A model generated the notes under the pieces. It was given only the letters and a program-made list of their open reading frames with translations. It did no database searches and had not been told where the DNA came from. Made by a program: the position numbers and the translations under genes. A DNA stretch of 64,000 nt from Microvirga pudoricolor (GTDB lineage: Bacteria; Pseudomonadota; Alphaproteobacteria; Rhizobiales; Beijerinckiaceae): NCBI RefSeq assembly GCF_016892705.1, contig NZ_JAFEMB010000001.1, positions 434,001 to 498,000 on the forward strand, read 5' to 3'. Position 1 is the stretch's first letter. Every line of letters begins with the position of its first letter. Shown here piece after piece: positions 35,114-44,776 of this stretch.

Positions 35114-35593
35114 ATGCCACGCCTTGCCCTTTTCCAGCCGGACATCCCCCAGAACACCGGCACCATGCTGCGGCTTTGTGCCTGCCTCGGGGTCCCGGTT
35201 GAAATCGTCGAGCCGGCCGGGTTCGACGTCTCCGACCGCAACCTGCGCCGCTCCGGCCTCGATTACCTCGACCGGGTCCCGATCACGCGCCACATCTCCT
35301 GGCGCGCGTTCCAGGAATGGCGGCAGCTCACCGACGCCAGGCTGGTCCTGGCCACCACCAAGGCGGCCATGCCCTATACGGAGTTCGCGTTCCGGCCGGG
35401 CGACATCGTCATGGTGGGCCGGGAATCGGCCGGCGTCCCGGACGAGGTGCACAACGCGGCCGACGCCCGAATCCTGATCCCCATGCGACAGGGGCTGCGC
35501 TCCCTCAACGTGGCCGTGACGGCCGCCATGGTCCTGTCGGAGGCGCTGCGGCAGACGGACGGCTTCCCAAAGCCAGTGGATTCAGGGACATGA
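35114..35593 (+). CDS. trmL: tRNA (cytidine(34)-2'-O)-methyltransferase TrmL
   Basis: A 159-aa SPOUT-fold methyltransferase acting on the wobble nucleotide of tRNA-Leu isoacceptors. Knot motifs are visible: LFQPDIPQNTGTMLRLCACLG, RRSGLDYLD, VMVGRESAGVPDEVHNAAD and IPMRQGLRSLNVAVTAAMVL. The ATG at 35114 gives the normal start MPRLALFQPDIPQNTG; the frame is open earlier but that part is not family-like. A dispersed repeat begins about 45 bases after the stop and leads into hemF. Confidence 0.94.
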   Translation: MPRLALFQPDIPQNTGTMLRLCACLGVPVEIVEPAGFDVSDRNLRRSGLDYLDRVPITRHISWRAFQEWRQLTDARLVLATTKAAMPYTEFAFRPGDIVMVGRESAGVPDEVHNAADARILIPMRQGLRSLNVAVTAAMVLSEALRQTDGFPKPVDSGT

Positions 35594-35638
35594 GGCCGTA
35601 CGATTCGAATCCCCGGCTCTCAGGCCTCATTCTCTCAC

Positions 35639-35782
35639 CCTCATCCTGAGCGAGCCCTTAAACCGTCTCATGGCCTCATCCTGAGGGAATGGCGGAAGCC
35701 ATTCGTCTCGAAGGACGAGGCGTTTCCAGAGTGCACTGGAGCCTCCTTCGAGACGCCGCTGAAGCGGCTCCTCAGGATGAGG
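35639..35782. repeat. Dispersed palindromic repeat, family C, copy 1
   Basis: Outer arms CCTCATCCTGAGG (35674-35686) and CCTCAGGATGAGG (35770-35782) and perfect 12-base inner arms CGTCTCGAAGGA (35704-35715) and TCCTTCGAGACG (35744-35755) form a long stem-loop. A further CTCATCCTGAG starts at 35640. Elements with this sequence are widespread between genes in Rhizobiales. It lies just upstream of hemF. Confidence 0.75.
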
Positions 35783-35821
35783 TTCGTAGACAACTTCCGC
35801 CCATCTCCCGTAAGGCCCATC

Positions 35822-36718
35822 ATGCCCGACACCGCCATCGTCCAAACCCTCCAAGCCGAAGCCCCCGCCTGGTTCGCGGCCCTGCGCGACCGGATCTGCG
35901 CCGCCTTCGAGGCCATCGAGGACGAGGTCGAGGCCCCGCTGCCGCCGGAAGCATCCGAGGCGGGACGCTTCGTTCGCACGCCCTGGGAGCGCAAGGATCA
36001 CGGCGGCAACCCCGGCGGCGGGGGCGTGATGGCCATGATGACGGGCCGGGTGTTCGAGAAGGTGGGCGTCCACGTCTCGACGGTGCACGGGGAGTTCGCA
36101 CCCGAGTTTCGCGGCCAGATCCCGGGCTCCGACAAGGACCCGCACTTCTGGGCCGCAGGCATCTCCCTCATCGCTCATCCGTGGAACCCGAACGTCCCGA
36201 CCGTGCACATGAACACGCGTTTCGTCGTGACGACGAAGCCCTGGTTCGGCGGCGGCGCGGACCTGACGCCCGTGCTCGACCGCCGCCGCACGCAGGACGA
36301 TCCGGACACGAAGGCTTTTCACGAGGCCCTGCGGGAGGCCTGCGCCCGGCATCCGGGCAAGGTCGACTACGAAAAGTACAAGGCCTGGTGCGACGAGTAT
36401 TTCTTCCTGAAGCACCGCAACGAACCGCGCGGAATCGGCGGCATCTTCTACGACTATCACTGGACCGGCGATCCGGTGGAGGATCTGTCCTTTACCCGCG
36501 ATGTGGGCGAGGCGTTCCTGGCGATCTATCCCGCGATCGTCCGCCGTAACGTGACGACGCCGTGGACGGAGCAGGACCGGTTCGAGCAGCAGGTGCGGCG
36601 CGGCCGCTATGTCGAATTCAACCTGCTCTACGACCGGGGCACGATCTTCGGCCTCAAGACCGGCGGCAACATCGCGTCGATCCTGTCCTCCATGCCACCG
36701 ACGGTGCGGTGGCCTTGA
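35822..36718 (+). CDS. hemF: Oxygen-dependent coproporphyrinogen-III oxidase
   Basis: A 298-aa haem-synthesis enzyme oxidising coproporphyrinogen III to protoporphyrinogen IX with O2. Signatures include [40 protein letters not shown] (catalytic His region), [31 protein letters not shown] and [20 protein letters not shown]. The start is the ATG at 35822 ([10 protein letters not shown]); the frame runs back into the repeat. Dispersed repeats lie on both sides, so hemF looks like a single-gene transcript. Confidence 0.96.
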   Translation: MPDTAIVQTLQAEAPAWFAALRDRICAAFEAIEDEVEAPLPPEASEAGRFVRTPWERKDHGGNPGGGGVMAMMTGRVFEKVGVHVSTVHGEFAPEFRGQIPGSDKDPHFWAAGISLIAHPWNPNVPTVHMNTRFVVTTKPWFGGGADLTPVLDRRRTQDDPDTKAFHEALREACARHPGKVDYEKYKAWCDEYFFLKHRNEPRGIGGIFYDYHWTGDPVEDLSFTRDVGEAFLAIYPAIVRRNVTTPWTEQDRFEQQVRRGRYVEFNLLYDRGTIFGLKTGGNIASILSSMPPTVRWP

Positions 36719-36738
36719 GGCACAATAGGCATCACGAC

Positions 36739-36942
36739 CCTCATCCTGAGTGTCTGGCCGATACAGCGCTACAGTGCTCTCCTCCCCCTTGTGGGGAGGA
36801 GTTGGAGGTGGGGGTGTGAGCGCGACGCTGGTTCGATGTAGCGCTCACACCCTTACCCCGGTCGCTTGCGCGACTCGCCCTCCCCACAAGGGGGAGGGGA
36901 AAACCGCGCCACAGATTTATGAGCCAACCTCTCAGGATGAGG
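36739..36942. repeat. Family C repeat arms enclosing a family A repeat (nested)
   Basis: CCTCATCCTGAG (36739-36750) and CTCAGGATGAGG (36931-36942) are the outer arms of a family C element, but the interior is occupied by a complete family A repeat (36777-36900). This looks like one dispersed element inserted into another, or a composite unit. Confidence 0.6.
36777..36900. repeat. Dispersed long inverted repeat, family A, copy 2
   Basis: The CCTCCCCCTTGTGGGGAG arms of copy 1 are at both ends. The interior carries GGGTGTGAGCGC and GCGCTCACACCC inner arms and CCGGTCGCTTGCGCGACTCG, a module also found near 50.44 kb. It lies between hemF and the convergent cca-type gene. Confidence 0.75.
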
Positions 36943-36964
36943 TCAAGAGTGGGTCAATCCCCTC

Positions 36965-38209
36965 CTACCGTCCCCCGAGCGACGCCAGCACGCGCTCCTT
37001 CAAATCCGCCGCGTATTCCTCTCCGGTCGGGCATCCTTCCGCCATCCAGGTGTGGCGCGCATCCGCCAAAATCTCGCCGACATGAGGCCCTTTCGGAATT
37101 CCCTCGGCGATGAGGTCGCCGCCGCGCAACGGGAAGACCGGGATCGGCTCGGCCCCGCTGCGATAGGCTTCCAAGGCTGGTCGAGCGTCGGCCTCGAAGA
37201 CAGGCGTGGGCTCGCCCGTCACCGCATGGGCCGCCAGATCGACAGGCGCCAGACCCTGCTTCGCGACGAACCGCCGGATCGCCAGCGCATCGACTGGACG
37301 CGTCTGGGTTTTCAGGACGGCGAGCGCCTTGCCGTAGGCCCTCAGCCTCTCGTGCTCGCCGTTCGACAAGCGTAAGCGATCGCGCAAAAGATCCGCCTGC
37401 TTCTCGGTCATCACCGCGAGGGCTGCGAGCCGGTCGACCGGATCGTCGGAAAAGCTCGAAACACGCCGGAAGCGGCCGAATTCCCCGGGACCGCCGATCA
37501 GATTCGTGATGAACCCGTGGGCGAGCAACACATCCAGCATGTCGGAGGCCCGGCGCGTGACGAGGAGCTTCAGGAGTTCGGCCCTGACCCGCTCCTTCGA
37601 GAGAATGTCGAGGCCCGCGCGCTCCCGGCTTGAAGCCGCCAACCCCTCCGGGTCCGGAGGACCGTCCGCATATTCCGAATGAAAGCGGAAGAAGCGCAGG
37701 ATCCGCAGGTAATCCTCGCGGATGCGCGTGGCCGCGTCGCCGATGAAGCGCACCCGCCCTGCCGCGAGATCAGCCTCGCCGCCGGTATAGTCATGCAGCT
37801 TGCCGTCGACGGACAGCGACAGGGCGTTGATGGTGAAATCCCGCCGGTGGGCGTCCGCCGAAAAGTCGCGCCCAAAGCGCACGACGGCGTGGCGGCCATT
37901 GGTCTCCACGTCCTCGCGCAGGGTCGTGACCTCGAAGGGCTCACGATCCACCACCACCGTCACGGTGCCGTGCTCAATGCCCGTCGGGACAGGCTTGAAC
38001 CCCGCCGAGCGGGCCCGCTCGACCGTGACCTCCGGGGCCGCCGTGGTGGCGCAATCGACCTCCATGACGGGACGGCCGATGAGAGCGTTGCGCACCGCGC
38101 CGCCGACGATGCGGGTTTCCTCGCCGCCCCCGTTCAGCGCCGCCAGCAGGCGCGCGAGCGCGGGGCGTTCGAGAAGTGCGCTCAAGCTCCTGCGGTCGAG
38201 ATCGCTCAT
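36965..38209 (-). CDS. CCA tRNA nucleotidyltransferase / poly(A) polymerase family
   Basis: A 414-aa class II nucleotidyltransferase. The head domain carries RIVGGAVRNALIGRPVMEVD (the GGxVRD-type motif with the catalytic carboxylates in EVDCATTA), then HAVVRFGRDFSADAHRRDFTINAL and RIREDYLRILRFFRFHSEYA. These are the motifs that add CCA to tRNA 3' ends or A tails to RNA. A helical C-terminal domain follows. The GG-VRD motif reads VRN in place of VRD, while the acidic pair lies in EVD. The start overlaps the DUF6111 stop (ATGA), placing it last in a coupled operon. Confidence 0.85.
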   Translation of the reverse strand: MSDLDRRSLSALLERPALARLLAALNGGGEETRIVGGAVRNALIGRPVMEVDCATTAAPEVTVERARSAGFKPVPTGIEHGTVTVVVDREPFEVTTLREDVETNGRHAVVRFGRDFSADAHRRDFTINALSLSVDGKLHDYTGGEADLAAGRVRFIGDAATRIREDYLRILRFFRFHSEYADGPPDPEGLAASSRERAGLDILSKERVRAELLKLLVTRRASDMLDVLLAHGFITNLIGGPGEFGRFRRVSSFSDDPVDRLAALAVMTEKQADLLRDRLRLSNGEHERLRAYGKALAVLKTQTRPVDALAIRRFVAKQGLAPVDLAAHAVTGEPTPVFEADARPALEAYRSGAEPIPVFPLRGGDLIAEGIPKGPHVGEILADARHTWMAEGCPTGEEYAADLKERVLASLGGR

Positions 38210-38466
38210 TGGCTGAATTGCCCCGGCACCACGCGGCCGTTTTCCATGTGGGTGGGCACGAAGGCGCCCGTGTGGCGCTCCGCCCGCGTGCCCGCGACTA
38301 CGAAGGCCAGGATGACGCAGACGAGACCCGCGACGGCCAGCCACAGGGACGAGCGGCTCCAATGTTCGAACAGGAAGGGATTGCGGCGCAGGACCAGCAG
38401 ATAGAGCGCGAAGACCACGAAGGGCAGGAGGAAGAACAGCAACTCTCCGAACACCACGCGCGTCAT
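38206..38466 (-). CDS. DUF6111-family small membrane protein
   Basis: An 86-aa protein with two hydrophobic helices (FGELLFFLLPFVVFALYLLVL and SLWLAVAGLVCVILAFVVAG) and a polar C-terminus (ERHTGAFVPTHMENGRVVPG). It starts inside the NUDIX stop and ends inside the CCA-enzyme start, each by four bases. I recall this pattern as DUF6111, found in the same gene neighbourhood in Rhizobiales. Its function is unknown, and coupling to a CoA pyrophosphatase and an RNA 3'-end enzyme gives no obvious link. Confidence 0.75.
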   Translation of the reverse strand: MTRVVFGELLFFLLPFVVFALYLLVLRRNPFLFEHWSRSSLWLAVAGLVCVILAFVVAGTRAERHTGAFVPTHMENGRVVPGQFSQ

Positions 38467-39101
38467 AATGCATAGAGCCTTTCATACAGGTTGCGCACGA
38501 TTCCGGCCGTGACGCCCCAGATGTAGCGCCCCTCGTAGGGCATCGCGTAAAACCGTCGCACCTGGCCGCGAAACTCCTTCGAATGCATCTCGTGGTGGCC
38601 CGGATTCATCAGAAACCGAACCGGCACCTCGAAGGCGTCCGCGACCTCGTGCGGGTTGATGTTCAGCACGTAGTCAACGGAAACGCGCGCAACAACCGGC
38701 ATCACGAGATAGTTTGTGCCCGACAGGTACGGATCGAGGTAACCGATGGGATCGATGAAGGCGCGGTCCAGCCCGATTTCCTCCTCGGCCTCCCGGCAGG
38801 CCGCGTCGAGCACGGACGCGTCGGTGGGGTCGACCCGCCCGCCCGGGAAGGCGATCTGGCCCGAATGCTCGCGCAAGGACGCGGCGCGCTGGGTGAACAG
38901 GAGCGTCGGCTCCTCGCGCAGGACCACCGGCACCAGCACGGCGGCGGGCTTTGGGGACAGCGGATGATGGAGCGGGACGCCGTCGATGGAATGGTCGCCG
39001 CGCGGATCCGCGAGTGCCGCCTGCGCGTCCGGCGGCTCGGCGCGCAGGCGGCGCAGCGCGAGCGTCAGAAAGTCGTCCGAGTCGATGGCGGCGGCGGTCA
39101 T
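38463..39101 (-). CDS. NUDIX hydrolase, probable CoA pyrophosphatase
   Basis: A 212-aa NUDIX enzyme. The NUDIX box GRVDPTDASVLDAACREAEEEIGLD is complete (GX5EX7REUXEEXGU). The UPF0035/NudL-type pattern around it, LFTQRAASLREHSGQIAFPG before the box and a PGHHEMHSK segment, points to coenzyme A pyrophosphatase. It overlaps both neighbours by four bases (DUF1285 upstream, DUF6111 downstream), so it is part of one translationally coupled operon. Confidence 0.88.
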   Translation of the reverse strand: MTAAAIDSDDFLTLALRRLRAEPPDAQAALADPRGDHSIDGVPLHHPLSPKPAAVLVPVVLREEPTLLFTQRAASLREHSGQIAFPGGRVDPTDASVLDAACREAEEEIGLDRAFIDPIGYLDPYLSGTNYLVMPVVARVSVDYVLNINPHEVADAFEVPVRFLMNPGHHEMHSKEFRGQVRRFYAMPYEGRYIWGVTAGIVRNLYERLYAL

Positions 39102-39697
39102 GGGGCGTTATCCGGCCTCATGCCCAGCTCATGGGCGGGCGCGATGGGAAAGAACATGCCGGCGGCCCAGGGACCGAATCGGCCCTCGTGCTCCTCGGCC
39201 AGATCGATGAGGTCGAGGGCGAGCGCGCGGGTCAGCCGGGCCCAGAGGCCGCCGCGCACATGGACGTAAGGCCTCACGCCGCCATCGGGTCCGGTCTCGA
39301 AGCGCAGGGGATGATCCGGCCCGGCCTGCACGAGATCGTCCACGTTGGTGCGGAAGGCGATCTGCCGGTCGCGGCCCTCGCCGTCCAGGGCCATCTCGAC
39401 GGCCAGGAACGGCACGTCCTCGACCGTGATCCCGACCCGCTCCACGGGCGTCACCAGCACGTAGCGTTCCGGGTCCTTGCGTAGCACGGTGGAAAACAGC
39501 CGCACCAGGGCCGGCCGCGCGATGGGCGTGCCCATGTAATGCCAGGACCCGTCCGCCGCGATGCGCATGTCGATCTCCCCGCAATAGGCCGGGTTCCAGC
39601 GCTCGACGGGAGGCAGCCCCCGGCGTCCGGCATCCGGACCCAGCGCCTCGACGAGGCGCGACAGGGCATTCGACGGAGGGGCGGCCGGATCGGTCAT
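39098..39697 (-). CDS. DUF1285 domain-containing protein
   Basis: A 199-aa protein matching DUF1285: it opens PVERWNPAYCGEIDMRIAAD, then SWHYMGTPIARPALVRLFST, YVLVTPVERVGITVEDVPFL and HPLRFETGPDGGVRPYVHVR. The fold is probably beta-rich. It is the first gene of the coupled operon DUF1285-NUDIX-DUF6111-CCA enzyme and is divergent from the MoxR gene across about 285 bases. Function is unknown; no active-site residues are recognisable. Confidence 0.8.
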   Translation of the reverse strand: MTDPAAPPSNALSRLVEALGPDAGRRGLPPVERWNPAYCGEIDMRIAADGSWHYMGTPIARPALVRLFSTVLRKDPERYVLVTPVERVGITVEDVPFLAVEMALDGEGRDRQIAFRTNVDDLVQAGPDHPLRFETGPDGGVRPYVHVRGGLWARLTRALALDLIDLAEEHEGRFGPWAAGMFFPIAPAHELGMRPDNAP

Positions 39698-39981
39698 GAC
39701 GACAGCGTGAACAACAAAGTGATGCCTTAAGGATCGACGGGCCGGAAAAGACGATTAGCTAGCAGATAGCGGCTTCTCCTCCACAGTCAAAGCGAGCCCT
39801 CCCGTTGCTGCGGCGCATCGACCCGCTTGCATAACGGACGAAAGCGAAGGCAGACTAGGGACCGGGGGCGTCTCAGGCATGGTTCGGCGAAGCTGCAACA
39901 GCGCGCCGTGGGGCATGCGTTGCGGAATTTGCCGGTGCCGGCCCGACCCTGGGGCGGCTTCGGTGGTCACAGGAGAATCCC

Positions 39982-40998
<1,017 letters not shown>

Positions 40999-41008
40999 GA
41001 TTCGATCC

Positions 41009-41935
41009 ATGGCCCGCACTCGGGTCCTCCCCCAAGACGCCCGGTCTCCCGGCCGCACCCAAACCCACGAGGCGCTCGACCTCGCCGCGCGCATGCCGCA
41101 CCTCGTGCTGGAAGCCCGCCGCGTCGCCGCGACCCTGTCCCATGGCATCCATGGCCGCCGCCGGGCGGGCACGGGCGAGACCTTCTGGCAATTCCGGCCC
41201 TTCGTGGCGGGAGAATCCGCCCAGCGCGTCGACTGGCGCCGCTCCGCCCGGGACGACCGGCTCTACGTGCGCGAACGCGAATGGGAGACCGCCCATACGG
41301 TGTGGTTCTGGATGGACCGCTCCGCCTCCATGGGTTTCGTGTCGGATTTAGCGCAAGCCTCGAAGATCGAGCGCGCCCTGGTGCTGGGCCTCGCGCTCGC
41401 GGATGCCTTCGTGGAGGGCGGCGAGCGCGTGGGCATGCTCGGCCTGATGCCGCCCCGCGCCACCCGCCAGATCGCCGAGAAGATGGCCGAGGCCATCGTG
41501 GCGGACAGGAACGCCCTCGACGAGGATCTGCCCCCACGCGGCGCGATCTCGACCCTCGACGAGGCCGTCCTGATCGGGGACTTCCTGTCGCCGTTAAACG
41601 ACATCGCCGCCACCGTCGAGGCCATCTCGGGCCGGGGCGCGCGTGGCCACCTCGTCATGATCGTGGATCCCGTGGAGGAGACGTTCCCGTTCCAGGGCCA
41701 AGCCGTCCTGCATGATCTCGAAGCCGGCTTGTCCCTGCGGGTGGGCGATGCCGCCTCCTGGGGCCGGGCCTATCGCGACCGCATGGCCCAGCATCGCGGG
41801 GCGCTCGAAGACCTTTGCCGCCGCCGGGGCTGGACCATGACGGTCCACCGCACGGACCGCCCGGCCAGTGAAGCGGCCCTTCGCCTCATGACCCTCGTGG
41901 CGACCTCCCGCAGCGCCGCGCCCGGAGGCCGCTAG
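41009..41935 (+). CDS. DUF58 domain-containing protein
   Basis: A 308-aa protein. The DUF58 core GTGETFWQFRPFVAGE, QRVDWRRSARDDRLYVRERE and a degenerate von Willebrand A-like half (TVWFWMDRSASMGFVSD, then AYRDRMAQHRGALEDLCRRR) are present. The MIDAS-like DRSASM suggests divalent-metal or protein-ligand binding. It starts 10 bases after the moxR stop, and the next gene follows 8 bases later, so they are one operon. Role: probable partner of MoxR. Confidence 0.9.
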   Translation: MARTRVLPQDARSPGRTQTHEALDLAARMPHLVLEARRVAATLSHGIHGRRRAGTGETFWQFRPFVAGESAQRVDWRRSARDDRLYVREREWETAHTVWFWMDRSASMGFVSDLAQASKIERALVLGLALADAFVEGGERVGMLGLMPPRATRQIAEKMAEAIVADRNALDEDLPPRGAISTLDEAVLIGDFLSPLNDIAATVEAISGRGARGHLVMIVDPVEETFPFQGQAVLHDLEAGLSLRVGDAASWGRAYRDRMAQHRGALEDLCRRRGWTMTVHRTDRPASEAALRLMTLVATSRSAAPGGR

Positions 41936-41943
41936 GACATCCC

Positions 41944-44763
41944 ATGCTAGGCCTCCCCCTCACCTTCGCGGTTCCCCTGGTTCTCACGGCGCTCGCCGCC
42001 CTGCCGGCGATCTGGCTTCTCCTGCGCGTGACGCCGCCGCAGCCCAAGCGCGTCGACTTCCCGCCCCTGCGAATCCTGGCGGACCTCCTGCCCCAGCGCG
42101 AGACCCCCGCCCGCACGCCCTGGTGGCTCCTTCTGATCCGCCTGACGCTGGCGGCCTGTCTCATCCTGGCGGCGGCGGGCCCGGTCTGGAATCCGGCCGC
42201 GAGCGGCGCCGGGAACGGCCCGCTCCTGCTCCTCGTCGACAACGGCTTCCCGGCCGCCGGAGACTGGCGCGACAGGCTGGCCCTCGCGGAGGAGCGCGTG
42301 GAGGCCGCCGGGCGCGAAGGCCGCGTGGTCGCGCTCGTGGGCATGGGCGACCCCGCCGCCGGGATCGAGCCCCTCAACCCCGCCGCCGCTCTCGAGAAGC
42401 TGCGGGGGTTCAAACCCCTGCCCCATCTGCCCAACCGGCAAGCCCACCTCGATGCCGTGCGCGGATTCCTGCAAGGCCAGCCGGAGGCCGAGATCGTGTG
42501 GGTGAGCGACGGCGTGCGCGGCACCGACGACCAAGCCTTCGTCGACGGCCTCGCGCCCTTGATCGAGGGGCGTCAGGTGACGATCCTCAAGGCGGACCGC
42601 GCTCCCGCCCTGGCGCTGGCCGGCACCGCCAATGAAGGCGGGCGCCTCACCGTCCGGGTCGTCAGGCCCGAGGCCAACGGCCGGGACGGCGGGTCCGTCC
42701 GAGCGGTCGACCTGCGCGGTCTGCCCCTGGCCGATGCCCGCTTCGGCTTCGAGGGCGGCGCGCTCGAGGCCACGGTCGGGTTCGAGCTCCCCATCGAGAT
42801 CCGCAACGCCATCGCGCGCATCGAGATCATCGGCGAGGGATCGGCGGGCGCCGTATCCCTCGTGGACGAGAGCAATAAGCGGCGGCGCGTCGGGCTGGTG
42901 TTCGGCGGCACCTCCGACCAGGCCCAGCCGCTCCTGGCTCCGACCTATTACATCGCTCGCGCGTTGAGCCCCTACGCGGAGGTGCGCGAGGCTCAAGGAG
43001 CCGTGGGCGATGCAGTCAACAAGCTTCTCGACGAGCAGGTCTCCATCCTGGTCCTGGCCGATGTGGGCGGTCTCGACACCCGCACCCATGACCGGGTCGC
43101 GGAGTTCGTGGAGAACGGCGGCCTGCTCCTGCGATTTGCGGGCTCGCGGCTGGCGGCCGGCAGCGACGATCTCGTTCCGGTGCGCTTGCGCCGGGGCGGC
43201 CGCAATCTCGGCGGCACCCTATCCTGGGACACCCCCCGCACTTTTGCCCCGTTCACGCGGGAAAGTCCGTTCTTCGGCCTCGGCGTCCCCACCGAGATCG
43301 GCATCCGGCGCCAGATCCTGGCGGAGCCGGACGGCGATCTCCCGGAGAAGACCTGGGCCTCCCTGGTGGACGGAACGCCCATCGTCACCGCCGACAAGCG
43401 CGGGAAAGGTCTGATCGTGCTCTATCACGTGACCGCCGACACAACCTGGTCCAACCTGCCCCTGTCGGGCCTCTTCGTCGACATGCTCCGGCGCGTCACG
43501 GCCCTGGCGGGCACTTCCACGGAGGCGGCCCCCGAGTCCGGGAGCGACGCCAACCAGACGGTGGCTCCGCGCCTGACCCTCGATGGGTTCGGGACCTTCT
43601 CGACCCCGCCCGCAAATGCCCGCGCGGTGTCGCGGAGCTATGCCGAGCGCGCGACGGTGGAGCACCCGCCGGGTTTCTACGGTCCCGTGGATACGAGCCT
43701 CGCGGTCAACGCTCTTGTGCCGGGCGACCGGCTCGCGGCGATCGACTATGCCCCCCTGAACGCCCGGATCGCGCCGCTGCAGGGAGCCAAGACGCTGGAT
43801 CTGCGCGCCCCGCTTCTCACCGCCGCCCTGCTCCTGTTCCTGGCCGACACGCTGGCATCCCTTTGGCTCGGCGGACAGCTGTCCGGCCTGCGGGGTCGGT
43901 TGCGCCGCTCCGGCGCGGCGGCCGCCCTGGCGCTCGGCGCGCTCCTGGCCACGGCGCCCCTCTCGGAGGGCCGCGCCCAGCAGCCCCCACGGCCCAACGC
44001 CCTACCGCCCATCGGCCGCGCCGAGGTCGAGCCCTCCATCGTGACACGCCTGGCCTATGTGGTGACGGGCAACAGTGAGGTGGATGCGATCAGCAAGGCG
44101 GGCCTGACCGGCCTGACCCAGATGCTGAGCCTGCGCACGGCGCTGCAACCCGGCGAACCCATCGGGGTCAACCCGTCCCGGGACGAGCTGGCCTTCTACC
44201 CGGTGCTCTACTGGCCCATCGTGGCCAACCAGGCCAATCCGGACGAGACCGCGCTCCGCCGCCTCGACGCCTTCATGAAGAACGGCGGCACGGTGATCTT
44301 CGACACCAGGGACGCCTTCGGGATGCGGCCGGGCGGCGCCGCGAGCGCGGAGGCCCAGGCCCTGCGCCGGATGCTCGCCACCCTCGACATCCCAGAGCTG
44401 GAGCCGGTGCCGCCGGACCACGTCCTGTCGAAGACCTTCTACATCCTGGACGCCTTCCCGGGCCGCTACGCCACGGGCCAGACCTGGGTCCAGGCCCTGC
44501 CGCCGAACCCGGAGGGCGAGGCGAACCGGCCCGCGCGCTCCGGCGACGGCGTGTCGCCCATCATCATCACGTCGAACGACCTCGCGGCCGCCTGGGCCAT
44601 CGGCGGGCGCGGCGAGGCGCTCTATCCCGTGGTCGGCAGCGACCCGCGCCAGCGCGAAATGGCGTTCAGGGGCGGGGTCAACATCGTCATGTACGCCCTG
44701 ACGGGGAACTACAAATCCGATCAGGTGCATGTGCCGGCGCTCCTCGAGCGTCTCGGACAATAG
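41944..44763 (+). CDS. BatA/DUF4159 domain membrane protein
   Basis: A 939-aa protein. The N-terminus has two hydrophobic segments (LTFAVPLVLTALAALPAIWLL; LLLIRLTLAACLILAAAGPVW) typical of the BatA N-region. A large extracytoplasmic part with VLVLADVGGLDTRTHD and ENGGLLLRFAGSR lies before further helices at about 616-665 (LLTAALLLFLADTLASLWL; AAALALGALLATAPL). The C-terminal DUF4159 domain includes YPVLYWPIVANQANPD, MKNGGTVIFDTRDAFG and the final GGVNIVMYALTGNYKSDQVH. DUF4159 proteins always follow MoxR and DUF58 genes in these genomes. Function is unknown. Confidence 0.85.
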   Translation: MLGLPLTFAVPLVLTALAALPAIWLLLRVTPPQPKRVDFPPLRILADLLPQRETPARTPWWLLLIRLTLAACLILAAAGPVWNPAASGAGNGPLLLLVDNGFPAAGDWRDRLALAEERVEAAGREGRVVALVGMGDPAAGIEPLNPAAALEKLRGFKPLPHLPNRQAHLDAVRGFLQGQPEAEIVWVSDGVRGTDDQAFVDGLAPLIEGRQVTILKADRAPALALAGTANEGGRLTVRVVRPEANGRDGGSVRAVDLRGLPLADARFGFEGGALEATVGFELPIEIRNAIARIEIIGEGSAGAVSLVDESNKRRRVGLVFGGTSDQAQPLLAPTYYIARALSPYAEVREAQGAVGDAVNKLLDEQVSILVLADVGGLDTRTHDRVAEFVENGGLLLRFAGSRLAAGSDDLVPVRLRRGGRNLGGTLSWDTPRTFAPFTRESPFFGLGVPTEIGIRRQILAEPDGDLPEKTWASLVDGTPIVTADKRGKGLIVLYHVTADTTWSNLPLSGLFVDMLRRVTALAGTSTEAAPESGSDANQTVAPRLTLDGFGTFSTPPANARAVSRSYAERATVEHPPGFYGPVDTSLAVNALVPGDRLAAIDYAPLNARIAPLQGAKTLDLRAPLLTAALLLFLADTLASLWLGGQLSGLRGRLRRSGAAAALALGALLATAPLSEGRAQQPPRPNALPPIGRAEVEPSIVTRLAYVVTGNSEVDAISKAGLTGLTQMLSLRTALQPGEPIGVNPSRDELAFYPVLYWPIVANQANPDETALRRLDAFMKNGGTVIFDTRDAFGMRPGGAASAEAQALRRMLATLDIPELEPVPPDHVLSKTFYILDAFPGRYATGQTWVQALPPNPEGEANRPARSGDGVSPIIITSNDLAAAWAIGGRGEALYPVVGSDPRQREMAFRGGVNIVMYALTGNYKSDQVHVPALLERLGQ

Positions 44764-44776
44764 GCGAGGCTCTTCT

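Noticed and set aside
35600..35616. GATTCGAATCCCC, resembling a tRNA T-arm
   Set aside because: The preceding bases are trmL codons, with no acceptor stem, D-arm or anticodon stem at the right distance.
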